A DNA stretch of 52,385 nt, from positions 1-52,385 of the forward strand of contig JAGQWX010000035.1 in NCBI GenBank assembly GCA_020436935.1. Reading direction: 5' to 3'. The position numbers were made by a program, and so were the translations under genes. Source of the stretch: Saprospiraceae bacterium (GTDB lineage: Bacteria; Bacteroidota; Bacteroidia; Chitinophagales; Saprospiraceae). This document shows, in pieces, positions 34,460-43,912 of this stretch. Positions within the stretch are counted from its first letter, which is position 1. The number at the start of each line of letters is the position of its first letter. The notes beneath the pieces are model-generated. The model was given only the letters and a program-made list of their open reading frames with translations, was not told where the DNA came from and ran no database searches.

Positions 34460-34954
34460 TGAATGAATATTTAGAAACAATAATTGAGTCAAATTTACAC
34501 AATAGCAATGGTAAGTTTCTATGAAATCTGTTAAATGAATTTTATTTATTGTAATTAGTTGAATTGGAAAACGGATCGAGCGGTGCATTTTGTGTGAGAA
34601 GAAGCATGCCCATAAAGCCAATATAAGTGAAGTCATCACTATAGCCGTATGTGTTGTATAAACCTTATAATTGTATTAATTTATATTGCGCTACATAACC
34701 CAATATATCGTAACATTATTATAATAATCTAATCTCTATATTTGGTTTGATAGCTTCCGTTGAAATTCCCATTTACCTTTAAATGTTAAAGTATTAATTT
34801 TATTTACATAAAACTTGATAGCTATGGTATATATATATATATATATTGCAATTGATAATCAAAAAATCATGTCCTCAAAAAATGTATGAAAGCCGGCTGT
34901 ACTAAACTTGAAGTGATGGTTTTGAAGTACTCTTAACTTTTAAACTAATTTATT
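34460..34954. other. Divergent intergenic region
   Basis: AT-rich, with a 19-nt (TA)n tract at 34828-34846. TATATTTG at 34737-34744 fits the -7 consensus for a plus-strand transcript, but the leader to 34955 would be ~200 nt. I see no gene. Confidence 0.5.
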
Positions 34955-35524
34955 ATGAAAAATGTTATTTATTTCTTTTTGCTAACTATGGGTGTATTTG
35001 TCACATCCTGTAATCGAGATGAAGTGGTTAAAAAATCATTGACTAATCTTGAAAAAGTACAACAGTTGTATGAAAAGTGGGAGGAACCTAGTCTTCCTAT
35101 ACACGTAAATATCACCCCAGGTTATGTTGAACAAGTCATCCGCAGCCATCCTCAATTATTACAAGATTTAGAAATGCATGGTATCGATGTCAATAAAGCC
35201 TTCAGTAGAAATCAGACTGTCGAAAGAACACCCCAATATTATTGCTCGGGATATTATTTCCCTTGTGACTTTATTTTTGATTTAGGAGATGTCAATGACG
35301 ATTTGATTTATGATGATGATGATATAGACGCCATTAGAGATGTAATACTGGGTGTTACTACTATACCAATTTCCATTTCAATGGGAAATGGTACTATTGA
35401 TGATGCCCGATATTTAAGCTGTGTTGCAGTGTGCAGCAATGGCGACGTACCTTGCGAGAACTTAAATACTATTGATTTGCTGGCTATGGATTACTTTGTA
35501 AATTCTTTAGTAACTTGCGATTAA
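34955..35524 (+). CDS. Lipoprotein with dockerin-like calcium-binding repeat
   Basis: 189 residues. Signal peptide with lipobox (FVTSC), a helical middle, then CSGYYFPCDFIFDLGDVNDDLIYDDDDIDAI, where DVNDDLIYDDDDI matches a dockerin-type calcium loop followed by IRDVILG. A weaker second segment (NLNTIDLLAMDYFVNSL) has the helix half of another such repeat. Six Cys in the last 90 residues may form disulfides. It stands 42 bp before the T9SS type B gene and could interact with it. A terminator-like hairpin lies in between. Confidence 0.7.
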   Translation: MKNVIYFFLLTMGVFVTSCNRDEVVKKSLTNLEKVQQLYEKWEEPSLPIHVNITPGYVEQVIRSHPQLLQDLEMHGIDVNKAFSRNQTVERTPQYYCSGYYFPCDFIFDLGDVNDDLIYDDDDIDAIRDVILGVTTIPISISMGNGTIDDARYLSCVAVCSNGDVPCENLNTIDLLAMDYFVNSLVTCD

Positions 35525-35531
35525 TTAAATT

Positions 35532-35560
35532 GGGGGAGGTGACAGCTCCCCTTTATTATT
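35532..35560 (+). terminator. Terminator-like hairpin between lipoprotein and T9SS type B gene
   Basis: GGGGAG (35533-35538) pairs with CTCCCC (35546-35551) around a 7-nt loop and is followed by TTTATTATTTATT. It starts 8 bp after the stop codon. Since the next ATG is only 7 bp further, it could attenuate rather than fully end transcription. Confidence 0.65.
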
Positions 35561-35566
35561 TATTGT

Positions 35567-38197
35567 ATGAAATCTCCTCTCACCTCAAGCCTGCTTCTAT
35601 TTGCTGTTTCCGTATTTTGTCAACCTTATGATAATATTTATATTCCTGCTGCAAATTATCAGGTAAATATGCTTGAAACTCCATGGAGTTTTAGGAGAAT
35701 AAACAATAACCGTATAATATTTGGAACTTTTGATGGAATTCACACCGTGATTTCAGAAATGGATTCTCTTGTTTTTGCAAGTGATGGTCAGACTGTTTTA
35801 AATAAAAAGATGGAAGTTATGCAAAATGGTGATGATCTTAAAGGGGCTAAAGGTGGAGCTTATTGTTCTTTGGCCATCAGGCATGTAAAACAAAACAAGA
35901 AATATTTTCTATTTACAGGAAGGGGAAGTTATAGTTTCAATAACATCAAAGATGAACTTTATTACCATGTAATTGACCTTAAGTTAGACAACGGAAACGG
36001 ATCAATTCTGGCGGACAAGAAAAATGTATTATTATCTACGGGAATGATAGAGCCCATCTCTTATGTTAAAACTTGTGAGGGATATTGGCTGATTGCTAAA
36101 GAAAATTCCTTCAGGTTTAAATCATATAAAATTGATAAAAGGGGACTTGATACAAATGCCGTTATTTCTGAAGTAGCTGAGAATGTGATTTATCAAAAAA
36201 ATGATTCGGGGATTTATGATGGTTCACCTTTCATGGATGTCTCTTTTGATGGAAATTTGTTAGCTCTAAGCTATAATGGCAAAAGAAATTTTATAGATGT
36301 TTTCAATTTAAATCTTCTAACTGGAGGTCTTACAAAAAAAATGAAAATCGATCTAAATCCAGGAGAAAGGTCACATGGAATTGCATTTAGTAGATTTGAA
36401 AATATATTGTTTTATATGTCGTATGAAGAAGATTCATTAAGGTTATATAAAGTAATTATCAATTCAGACCAGGAAAGTTATACACAGGAAGTACTCTACC
36501 AATTTAAAAATAGCGTACCATACACAGGAAGTGAAAGGGCATTTTTAATTGATCAGAATGATGATATTGTGTTTAGTAATGATTGGAATATAATTAGATT
36601 ATCCAATGACGGATTAAGCTTAGACACTGTTTCTAATGCGGAGCTAAGTAAAACCAACTTGTTGTTGGCTTCTCAATTGGCTCCTCCTCACAAAGTGATT
36701 TATTTCCCTGAGCTAATTCATAGAGAAATTGAAGCTGATACGGTATACATCTGCAAAGGGGAAAAAATAAAGCTTTATACGGGTCCCCATCTTTCAAATA
36801 TAGTTTGGAATGACAGCATTGCATATGATACATTGGAAATTGATCAAGAAGGCATGTATGTGATGTCAGCATCTGATGCGACCTGTACTTATTTCGATAC
36901 CATATATGTCAATTATAAAAGTCAATCACTGCCATTCAATAAAAAATATCAATTGTGTGATGAACGAGAATTGGTAATTAACCCTCCAGAAGGTTTGAAT
37001 GACTTAATTTGGCAAAATGGATCAACAGATTCATTGATCGTATCAATTCCCGGATTTTATAAATTCAGCGCTAGCATTGGAGAGTGTATTTTAAATGACA
37101 GCATAGAAGTTGTAGAAGCAATTTCTTATGAAAATGTATTAGATACCTCAACATGCGGCCATGCTGTAAGCATAAACTTAGACCCACGTCTAAATGATTT
37201 GGTCTGGAATGATGGGAGTAATGAATTGGATAGGACATTAAAAGATGGTAATTACCATTTCAAAGCTAATTTGCTTGGATGTGAGGTTCATGATACTTTC
37301 AGAGTGGATGTCGTTGACGTTCCTGAATTTGATAAGGATATTTCCATTTGCCCGTTGGATAGCATGACCATCAAATTGTCTTCAGGAATTAGTGTTGTAG
37401 AATGGTCTGATGGATACAAGAGCTTGGATGCCTTGGAGAGAACATTTTATAGTCAAGGATTATATTCCTTTTCTTACCACTATATGTCTTGTGTTTTTTA
37501 CGATACTGTTGCTGTAAGAAAAATTGAAACAATTCCCACATTTACTTTAGATTCAATTTTGTGTCGGGATGAATTTCTTGAAGTATCCTTAAGTGCACCC
37601 TATGAAAATATAGAATGGAATGATGGGCAGATGGGAGGATACAGAATATTGTCAGAGCCTGGGACGTATTCATTTAAGGCGATTTATAATGATTGCCGGG
37701 TTGAAGGGAGATATATAATCGAAAATAAGCCAACCAATAATCCTCCCATTTTAAGAGATACACTGAAAATATGTTTTGGAGAAGCTTTACCCAACATTGA
37801 TAATGTCACCTGGAATAGCGAACCAGAACTTACCAAAACTTTTCAAGTTGTTAAGTATAATTATGTTGATTCTAATAAATGCGTTATAAAAGCGGACGTA
37901 CTTCTAGAAATGGAAAAATGTTCACCATGTAAGGTAATACTGCCGAATATATTGTCGCAAAATAGCGGAATTACATCAATCGCTTATAATAATTGTGATG
38001 TGGAAATTGAGGAGTTTACACTTCTCGACAGATGGGGTAATATTGTTTGTGATTTGCATGGCTTAAGTCCTGGATCCACGGTTTTATGCAATAATTTTTC
38101 CGAATTAATACCAGGCGTTTATGCATATGTATTGGTAATGATAGACGAGCATGGAAGCCCATTTAGATTTGTTGGGGATATTACCATAGTTAAGTGA
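35567..38197 (+). CDS. Large secreted protein with Ig-like repeats and T9SS type B sorting domain
   Basis: 876 residues. Signal peptide (SSLLLFAVSVFCQ), a WD/propeller-like N-terminal region to about residue 380 (SFDGNLLALSYNGKRNF), then five degenerate ~65-80-residue modules. Each has a W-N/S-D/N-G strand, a G-x-Y turn and a C-x4-D strand, for example LVWNDGSNELDRTL, DGNYHFKA and GCEVHDTF. The last ~85 residues have the CHU_C/gliding-type pattern (FTLLDRWGNIV, PGVYAYVLVM, FRFVGDITIVK), a T9SS type B signal. It is expected on the cell surface. Confidence 0.85.
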   Translation: MKSPLTSSLLLFAVSVFCQPYDNIYIPAANYQVNMLETPWSFRRINNNRIIFGTFDGIHTVISEMDSLVFASDGQTVLNKKMEVMQNGDDLKGAKGGAYCSLAIRHVKQNKKYFLFTGRGSYSFNNIKDELYYHVIDLKLDNGNGSILADKKNVLLSTGMIEPISYVKTCEGYWLIAKENSFRFKSYKIDKRGLDTNAVISEVAENVIYQKNDSGIYDGSPFMDVSFDGNLLALSYNGKRNFIDVFNLNLLTGGLTKKMKIDLNPGERSHGIAFSRFENILFYMSYEEDSLRLYKVIINSDQESYTQEVLYQFKNSVPYTGSERAFLIDQNDDIVFSNDWNIIRLSNDGLSLDTVSNAELSKTNLLLASQLAPPHKVIYFPELIHREIEADTVYICKGEKIKLYTGPHLSNIVWNDSIAYDTLEIDQEGMYVMSASDATCTYFDTIYVNYKSQSLPFNKKYQLCDERELVINPPEGLNDLIWQNGSTDSLIVSIPGFYKFSASIGECILNDSIEVVEAISYENVLDTSTCGHAVSINLDPRLNDLVWNDGSNELDRTLKDGNYHFKANLLGCEVHDTFRVDVVDVPEFDKDISICPLDSMTIKLSSGISVVEWSDGYKSLDALERTFYSQGLYSFSYHYMSCVFYDTVAVRKIETIPTFTLDSILCRDEFLEVSLSAPYENIEWNDGQMGGYRILSEPGTYSFKAIYNDCRVEGRYIIENKPTNNPPILRDTLKICFGEALPNIDNVTWNSEPELTKTFQVVKYNYVDSNKCVIKADVLLEMEKCSPCKVILPNILSQNSGITSIAYNNCDVEIEEFTLLDRWGNIVCDLHGLSPGSTVLCNNFSELIPGVYAYVLVMIDEHGSPFRFVGDITIVK

Positions 38198-38317
38198 GTC
38201 ATTTTCTTAAGCCATCCTTAGTCTAAAGTTTAACGCATTAAACCAGTGCTTAAGGACCTTATGCTATTGATCCAAACTAACCTCTGTAAGGAAAATAAAA
38301 TCTAAAATCAATGAGGT

Positions 38318-39022
38318 TTATCCTTCAAAATTGAAAGAAATGGTCACAATTTGGGAATTGATCCTATCGAGCACGATGCTCTCGGGTAAGTTTCTGTTGT
38401 AAATCAGGGAGTTACCCAATCCCCGGCTGATTTTGATTTCGGGTGAAAAGATGAAGAATGGATAAAAGATCTGCATGCCAATGCCTGCTTCCCACTGGAA
38501 GTCATGGGGTGAAAGTTTAATGAGGTTCTCGGCTTTCCTTGAGCGGCTGTTGCTGGCAACGTCGTAGCCATACTTCAGGCCTGCAGACACGAAGGCCCGT
38601 TTGTCCTTATATGGCGCAGATTTAAATCTTACGCCAAAAGGTGTCTCAAAGTAAACCGATTCTATTTCCTTGGATGCGGAGTTGTTGTAAATGAGCTGGC
38701 GGTACATGAATGAAAATCCGGGGTTGAACCTGAAGTCAAAGTATTCGCCCATCTTCAGATTGCTGATCAGGTGAATATTGAATCCACCTTTCGGGGCGCT
38801 TTCTACGATGTGGAGCGATTGATCGGTGTAGAGGGCATTGGCTTGAATTACGTGAAATTTGGCAATGTTCGCACCAAATGACATACCGAAATAATACCTT
38901 TTGCTTTGGAAGTCGAGATAGTTGGCATTGTCTCTGGCACTGAACTGAGCATGGGCATCCATGGCCATTCCCATGGTAAGCAGGATGAAAATTAAGGTTT
39001 TGAAGCCAGATATACTGTGCAT
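38318..39022 (-). CDS. porT: PorT-family outer-membrane beta-barrel protein
   Basis: 234 residues with signal peptide (GFKTLIFILLTMGMAMDAHAQ). The body is a small outer-membrane barrel: YYFGMSFGANIAKFHV, GGFNIHLISNLKMGEYFDFRFNPGFSF, and a final strand ending SQIVTISFNFEG. The order and the location directly downstream of ubiE match porT of other Bacteroidota, a gene required for type IX secretion and, as sprT, for gliding. Its start lies 31 nt inside the upstream ubiE frame. It would serve the T9SS-signal proteins seen elsewhere in this window. Confidence 0.82.
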   Translation of the reverse strand: MHSISGFKTLIFILLTMGMAMDAHAQFSARDNANYLDFQSKRYYFGMSFGANIAKFHVIQANALYTDQSLHIVESAPKGGFNIHLISNLKMGEYFDFRFNPGFSFMYRQLIYNNSASKEIESVYFETPFGVRFKSAPYKDKRAFVSAGLKYGYDVASNSRSRKAENLIKLSPHDFQWEAGIGMQIFYPFFIFSPEIKISRGLGNSLIYNRNLPESIVLDRINSQIVTISFNFEG

Positions 39023-39726
39023 ATGCCGAATGTCAATGGTTTGAATGATGTTTTTACAAAGCCAACTTCCTGTAAAACGGAGCTAAAACGCTCGTAATCC
39101 GGAAATTGTTGTACTGATTCGTAAAGGTACTTGTATGCTCTTGGATCCTTTGAAGTGATTTTACCAATAAACGGTAATACGTACTGAAAGTATATGTTGA
39201 AGAGCTGTTTTATTGGAAATATTCTTGGCCTCGAAAACTCCAGAACCATGATTTTACCCCCAGGCCTGAGTACCCTGAACATCTCTGCCAAGCCTCCGGA
39301 TAGATTTTGAAAGTTGCGCACACCAAAGGAAGATGTAATAAGGTCAAAGCTGGCATCATCAAACCTAAGCGATTCGCTGTCGCCCTTCTCCAGCTTGATT
39401 CGGTTGCTCAGACCTTGCGCCTCGATTTTTTTATCTCCGACTTCGAGCATTTTTACAGCGATATCAACTCCTGTCACCTGTGCTAAAGGCATGGTTTTAG
39501 CCATCGCTATGGCCAGATCTGCGGTACCTGTGGCAATATCGCATATGTCCTTTACCTGAGGATTGCTGACCATTTTAATGGCATTCCTCCGCCACACTAC
39601 ATCAATGCGAAGCGTGAGCAGTCTGTTGAGAAAATCGTAGTAGGGCGCAAGTTTGTCGAACATGGTCTGTACCTGTTCTTTTTTTTCGCCTTCTTTACTG
39701 TAAGGTTTGATAACGTCGTGATCCAT
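38992..39726 (-). CDS. ubiE: Demethylmenaquinone methyltransferase (UbiE/MenG)
   Basis: 244 residues from the ATG at 39726; an earlier in-frame start adds eight residues without support. Motifs: YDFLNRLLTLRIDVVWRR (N-terminal signature), SAM-binding DIATGTADLAIAMA, GDSESLRFDDASFDLITSSFGVRNF, and FRVLRPGGKIMVLEFSRP. The enzyme methylates demethylmenaquinone to menaquinone with SAM in the cytoplasm. It ends by overlapping porT by 31 nt. Confidence 0.94.
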   Translation of the reverse strand: MDHDVIKPYSKEGEKKEQVQTMFDKLAPYYDFLNRLLTLRIDVVWRRNAIKMVSNPQVKDICDIATGTADLAIAMAKTMPLAQVTGVDIAVKMLEVGDKKIEAQGLSNRIKLEKGDSESLRFDDASFDLITSSFGVRNFQNLSGGLAEMFRVLRPGGKIMVLEFSRPRIFPIKQLFNIYFQYVLPFIGKITSKDPRAYKYLYESVQQFPDYERFSSVLQEVGFVKTSFKPLTFGICTVYLASKP

Positions 39727-40117
39727 GGCGCAAAGATATATTTTAAGCAATACTTATCAGGAAATTGAATGGTCATTTGTATTGGGCATATTCACAGTAA
39801 AAATTCCTGATGTAACTTGTTGGTTTTCCTTTTTTTTCAAATTGGCTAACAAAATGTCTATCCAAATTAAGTGTACATTAAATAAATTTTATAGTGATTT
39901 GTTCTTTGTCCTTTGGGTTTTTGGATCAGGTTACTCCGAACTAATTTTTACTTAATGGAAGATTTTAAATATTGAAAATAGACGTACATTTGATTTTTGT
40001 TGTTTACACCAGACTTGAAACTCCTCCATATCCCTAAGGACCAGTCACTTAGCTATCTATTACAACTTTAATTTCAGGTGCTTATGCCTTGGCTAAGCCC
40101 TGATTGTTATTTGAAAA
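39727..40117. other. Divergent intergenic region, no gene seen
   Basis: AT-rich spacer between ubiE (minus) and the cytochrome/FG-GAP gene (plus). It should contain both promoters, but I find no box pair that I can defend. A 76-codon plus-strand frame at 39725-39955 starts within ubiE and has no family features. Confidence 0.5.
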
Positions 40118-41644
40118 ATGGATAGTTCTGATATGCGACTAAATAAAAAATATTGCCTTGCCTTAACCATATTTGTCTTTGTTCTGATCTACGGACATTC
40201 CTGTAATGTAAAGAAGGAAGGACAAGATATTGCCGAAAAAGCTTGTTCCTCATGCCACATGTGTCCTGATCCGGGAGACTTGGACAAGAAGACATGGACA
40301 GAAGCAGTGTTGCCAAGGATGGGAGCCAGGCTCGGCGTTGAAGATTATGGCATTTTGGTGTTAGATGCAGGTGTATATTCCGTAGATGATTTGCCAAAAG
40401 AAGGCATCATTATTCCGGAAGAAGCTGTCATCACTCAGGAGGAATGGGCACAAGTCAAAAAATATTTTATCGAAAATGCTCCTGAAAAGTTGAAGCATAG
40501 TACCCCGTTGTTTGAATTGCCTCTTGCATACTTAAGACCAACCATTAAGAAGCTTACCGGATATAAGGAGAAGGCAGACAATACCCTGATCAAAATATCA
40601 GAAAAGTCAGACAGGGTTTTTATTGGCGGCAGGGATGGAAAACTCACCATTTATAATAAAAGATTGGAAAAACTAGACTCTCTTCAATTTGAAAGTGCAC
40701 CTACTGCATTGCATGAAGAAGAAAACGGCAACCTGCATGTATTGTTGGTTGGAAATATTGCTCCTAATAACAGGAAGTCAGGATCACTGGTAAAGGTGGA
40801 TTCGATAGGAAAGCAGACCACCGTCATTCAGGGCTTGATGCGACCAGTTTTCATGGAGGTTCATGATTTCAATGGTGACGGCAAGCAGGAATTTTTAATT
40901 GGCAGCTTTGGATTTAGTCTTGGGCATTTGGCCATATATTCCTTAAAAGAAAATGGAGAATATGATGAAAAAGTCTTGATCGAAGCGCCAGGCGCTGTCA
41001 AGGCCATTGTCACTCAAGACCAAAAAGATCAACTTCCTGAAATTATGGTCATGATGGCGCAGGCGAATGAAGCTATACACTTATTGACCAACAAAGGCAA
41101 TCTTGAATTTAAAGATTCAATCATTATGAAGTATGCTCCCAATTACGGCAGTTCAGACATGCTTTGGGAAGACATCAATGGCGACGGATACAGAGATCTT
41201 GTAGTTTGTCATGGAGACAATGCAGACTATACCAATATTAAAAAACCTTACCACGGCATCAGGGTTTATCTTGCATCTGGCAAATTAAAATTTGGTCCGC
41301 CAGTTTTTTATCCATTGGATGGTGCCAGCAGACTACTGGCCGCCGATTTTGACAATGATGGTAAAAAAGACATCATGGTAGCTTCCTACTTTGCTGATTT
41401 TGTGAATTCTCCGGGAAATGGTTTGGTCATGCTGAAACAAAAGGAAAAGGGAAAATTTGAATTTCACCACATTCCCGGTGCCGACCAGGGAAGATGGCTG
41501 ATCATGGATACTGGTGACCTGAATGGAGATGGTAAGCCTGACCTGATCGCCGGATCACATATTGCCGGAATGATGGTGGATCCCAAAACTTTGGAAACAT
41601 GGATGGGTGAGCATACTGATTTCCTGACATTAAAAGGAATATAA
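40118..41644 (+). CDS. Lipoprotein with cytochrome c-type motif and FG-GAP/VCBS repeats
   Basis: 508 residues; the ATG at 40133 (codon 6) is an equally good start. Signal peptide with a possible lipobox (YGHSC, Cys29). A heme c motif CSSCH lies at residues 43-47, followed by PDPGDLDKKTWTEAVLPRMGARLG, the usual short cytochrome-like segment of this family. The rest is a beta-propeller with FG-GAP calcium loops: DFNGDGKQEFLIG, DINGDGYRDLVV, DFDNDGKKDIMVA, DLNGDGKPDLIAG. It probably passes electrons or binds a ligand at the outer face of a membrane. The partner is unknown. Confidence 0.82.
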   Translation: MDSSDMRLNKKYCLALTIFVFVLIYGHSCNVKKEGQDIAEKACSSCHMCPDPGDLDKKTWTEAVLPRMGARLGVEDYGILVLDAGVYSVDDLPKEGIIIPEEAVITQEEWAQVKKYFIENAPEKLKHSTPLFELPLAYLRPTIKKLTGYKEKADNTLIKISEKSDRVFIGGRDGKLTIYNKRLEKLDSLQFESAPTALHEEENGNLHVLLVGNIAPNNRKSGSLVKVDSIGKQTTVIQGLMRPVFMEVHDFNGDGKQEFLIGSFGFSLGHLAIYSLKENGEYDEKVLIEAPGAVKAIVTQDQKDQLPEIMVMMAQANEAIHLLTNKGNLEFKDSIIMKYAPNYGSSDMLWEDINGDGYRDLVVCHGDNADYTNIKKPYHGIRVYLASGKLKFGPPVFYPLDGASRLLAADFDNDGKKDIMVASYFADFVNSPGNGLVMLKQKEKGKFEFHHIPGADQGRWLIMDTGDLNGDGKPDLIAGSHIAGMMVDPKTLETWMGEHTDFLTLKGI

Positions 41645-41728
41645 GTCATTATCTGCATATTATTTAAGTAGTGTATTGTAAATTGTATTATTATTTGCGA
41701 CTTTTAACCATGTAACATCAATGTACAA

Positions 41729-42439
41729 ATGAATTCGGCACTTGCCAGATGGATTGCTGTAATATTTATGACCGTCATAAGTCTATGGCCGTCCCAAAGA
41801 ATTCATGGTCAGGATTTTAAATTTTTACCCAATTGCCCGCTTCACATCATAATAGCCCTCGATTTTTCCGCGAGCGAAGTTGATTTTGTTTACAAACTCC
41901 AGGATGCTCTTTCCGGGATTACCAAAAAATTGCAACTCCACCCTTCAAATTTACGTATAGGCATTATCACCTTCAATAGAGGAGCGGATTTGGTGGTGCC
42001 CCTGACAGGAAGCCAGGAACAACTGGAAAGAGGTATTGCAGCATTACAGCTCCCATATCTTGTCTTCGCAACAGATATACATGAAAGTATGAAATTGGCT
42101 GCCCTTGAATTCAAACAGAATTCTGTGCCTGGTGTACCGAAATATTTTGTTTTGGTATCAGACGGAGATCCCCACGCTCACATGCGGGGCCGTGGATTTC
42201 AGGAAGACCTCATCTGGAGTGAACAGTTGAAAAATGGCAAGGCAACTGGAGAGCTCATCCACATGATCAGTGTATACAGTGGCAGAGAAGACATGTTTTA
42301 TGACGAGTTTGACGAAGCCGTCAGAAGAGCTTCTTACCGACACATGCAAAACCTTGCCAGTTCAGAAGACGATGTTTATAGTTTTGGTGAGATGGATAGG
42401 CTGGTCCGTTTTTTCATCCAAAAAGGCAGTTGTTTTTAA
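41729..42439 (+). CDS. Secreted VWA (von Willebrand factor A) domain protein
   Basis: 236 residues. A signal peptide (FMTVISLWPSQRIHGQ) precedes a single VWA domain: LHIIIALDFSASEVDFV with the metal-site DxSxS, TFNRGADLVVPL, FATDIHESM with the Thr position, and YFVLVSDGDPH. The intact MIDAS suggests metal-dependent binding of a protein ligand outside the cytoplasm. The length leaves no room for another domain. It lies 84 bp after the cytochrome/FG-GAP gene and could be co-transcribed. Confidence 0.85.
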   Translation: MNSALARWIAVIFMTVISLWPSQRIHGQDFKFLPNCPLHIIIALDFSASEVDFVYKLQDALSGITKKLQLHPSNLRIGIITFNRGADLVVPLTGSQEQLERGIAALQLPYLVFATDIHESMKLAALEFKQNSVPGVPKYFVLVSDGDPHAHMRGRGFQEDLIWSEQLKNGKATGELIHMISVYSGREDMFYDEFDEAVRRASYRHMQNLASSEDDVYSFGEMDRLVRFFIQKGSCF

Positions 42440-42859
42440 GCTTCAATTGTCCCGCTGAAGTTTCTACTTTTCTTACCAAGCTGGTGGGATTCCACAATTA
42501 TAAGAAGGGCACTTTCATAGCATACACGCCAACCTATTTGGGCGAAGTTGATGTGTTTACTTTGCGGAGTCGAAGTATTGGCTGAGCGGAGTCGAAGCCA
42601 TTTCTTTACCGGATTTCTAATATTTTGTTTTGGATATTATGCTATTGCCATTTCCTGTAATTGCTGATCTAAACGATCATAATAAAAAGAATCAATGGGG
42701 TAGTTTTACTTGGTTTTAGGAGCGGTTGTTCTAAGTAGAACATAAGAGTGGTCAGACGACCGTCTGACCACTCTTATGGGATAAATACTTAATTCCAAAG
42801 AATTCAGGTAGAACTACTTAATATTCAAGTTCTACCTGGCCTTTTCTGACAGCCCTATA
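42440..42859. other. Intergenic region with palindromes and GCGGAGTCGAAG repeats
   Basis: No gene is seen. It contains GCGGAGTCGAAG twice (42564-42575, 42586-42597), a short sequence that I know as frequent between genes in Bacteroidota. There is also a perfect 18-bp palindrome (42741-42778) and an 11-bp inverted repeat (42805-42815/42828-42838), 22 bp after the stop of the convergent ThuA-like gene. Confidence 0.7.
42741..42778. repeat. Perfect 18-bp inverted repeat with 2-bp spacer
   Basis: The left arm CATAAGAGTGGTCAGACG (42741-42758) is exactly complementary to the right arm (42761-42778), with AC between. There is no T-run on either side, so it is not a classical terminator. It lies between the convergent VWA and ThuA-like genes. 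Confidence 0.92.
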
Positions 42860-43912
42860 TTACTTGAGCCATTTTCTTGAAACTGTGGCCGTTGCCCCCG
42901 GGAAATCTGCAGGCACCTTTTGGCTTACATTTCCTGTGGCTGCCCATTCTGTACCCCTCTGGAAAGTGGTGATGAAACCTGCACACTCCATAGAATAGTC
43001 AAAATGGCCTAAGGTAGAATGGAATACTCTGCCCTTGCCATATTCTATTGCCATTAGAGATGGTACGTTTTGACCCATTCCTTTGATAGAAGGGTTCCAT
43101 GGAGGTGAATTACCATCTACATCAGAATAAGCTGTGGCCAGTATGGTGGCATTCTCAAATGGTCCGCACATTCTTTCGTAAAGTTCGTCAGCGGTATGTT
43201 TCCAGCTGACAGGTAAGCCCTTCATGATAGGGTGTTCCGGAGCTCTTGTGGTCACCAAATACTCAAATTCGGGACCATGAGAGCCACACAAATATGGGGA
43301 CGCATCTTTCTCTAATTTCCCTTCTTTGTTGATGTAAACATAAGGACCTGTAAGGCTGTCTCTTCCACCCCAGGCCCCAAGTCCAATCATTTTGTTGTAC
43401 TCCGGCCATTCGCCCCAGGCATTATCAGCGGCATGGATGACCACGAGGCCTCCGCCATTCTTCATGTAGCTCTCAAAATCTTTTCTAGTTTTTTCAGGCC
43501 AGAGAGCAGCTGAGGCACCGAGATTTGAGATGACCACATCGTATTTGCTGAAATCCATAGAGAAGTTTGACGTTTTGATGGGCCTGTTTGATTTTACATA
43601 TTTTGTTGAATCAAGAGCGTAGGTTTCAATGAAGTAAGTATATGCCTGTGGTCTCGACTGATTGTATTTTACCCCCAGCCATACAGAATCCATCCTGTGG
43701 ATGCTTACGTCAAAAAGTCCGGTTTCTTCCAGATAATCTTTCATCATCATGGTGGTTTTAGGCCATACGTAGTGGTTGTTCTGACCATCGATGATGAGGG
43801 CCTTTATCATTTTTTTGGGTGGGTCATTTTTCATGGTCTTGTTGTTGCAGCCAATGATGATCATGGCAAGACCTATGAGTATTGGAAGTCTTTTTAAGAG
43901 AGAATGTGGCAT
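42860..43912 (-). CDS. ThuA-like (trehalose-utilisation) domain lipoprotein
   Basis: 350 residues. Signal peptide with lipobox (MIIIGC). The ThuA glutamine-amidotransferase-like fold is seen in KALIIDGQNNHYVW, YDVVISNLGASAALW, YMKNGGGLVVIHAADNAWGEWPEY, EHPIMKGLP and the late GKGRVFHSTLGHFDYSM. In Bacteroidota such proteins are often found with sugar-oxidation genes, and some bind or process glycan-derived sugars. The exact activity is not established. It is a single-gene unit facing the VWA gene. Confidence 0.87.
   Translation of the reverse strand: MPHSLLKRLPILIGLAMIIIGCNNKTMKNDPPKKMIKALIIDGQNNHYVWPKTTMMMKDYLEETGLFDVSIHRMDSVWLGVKYNQSRPQAYTYFIETYALDSTKYVKSNRPIKTSNFSMDFSKYDVVISNLGASAALWPEKTRKDFESYMKNGGGLVVIHAADNAWGEWPEYNKMIGLGAWGGRDSLTGPYVYINKEGKLEKDASPYLCGSHGPEFEYLVTTRAPEHPIMKGLPVSWKHTADELYERMCGPFENATILATAYSDVDGNSPPWNPSIKGMGQNVPSLMAIEYGKGRVFHSTLGHFDYSMECAGFITTFQRGTEWAATGNVSQKVPADFPGATATVSRKWLK

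Noticed and set aside
34828-34846. (TA)n tract as a regulatory switch
   Set aside because: A 19-nt AT run in an AT-rich spacer far from any recognised promoter pair; no evidence beyond length.
42564-42597. Two GCGGAGTCGAAG copies as a specific operator
   Set aside because: Such sequences are frequent between genes in many Bacteroidota, so a local regulatory role is not supported.
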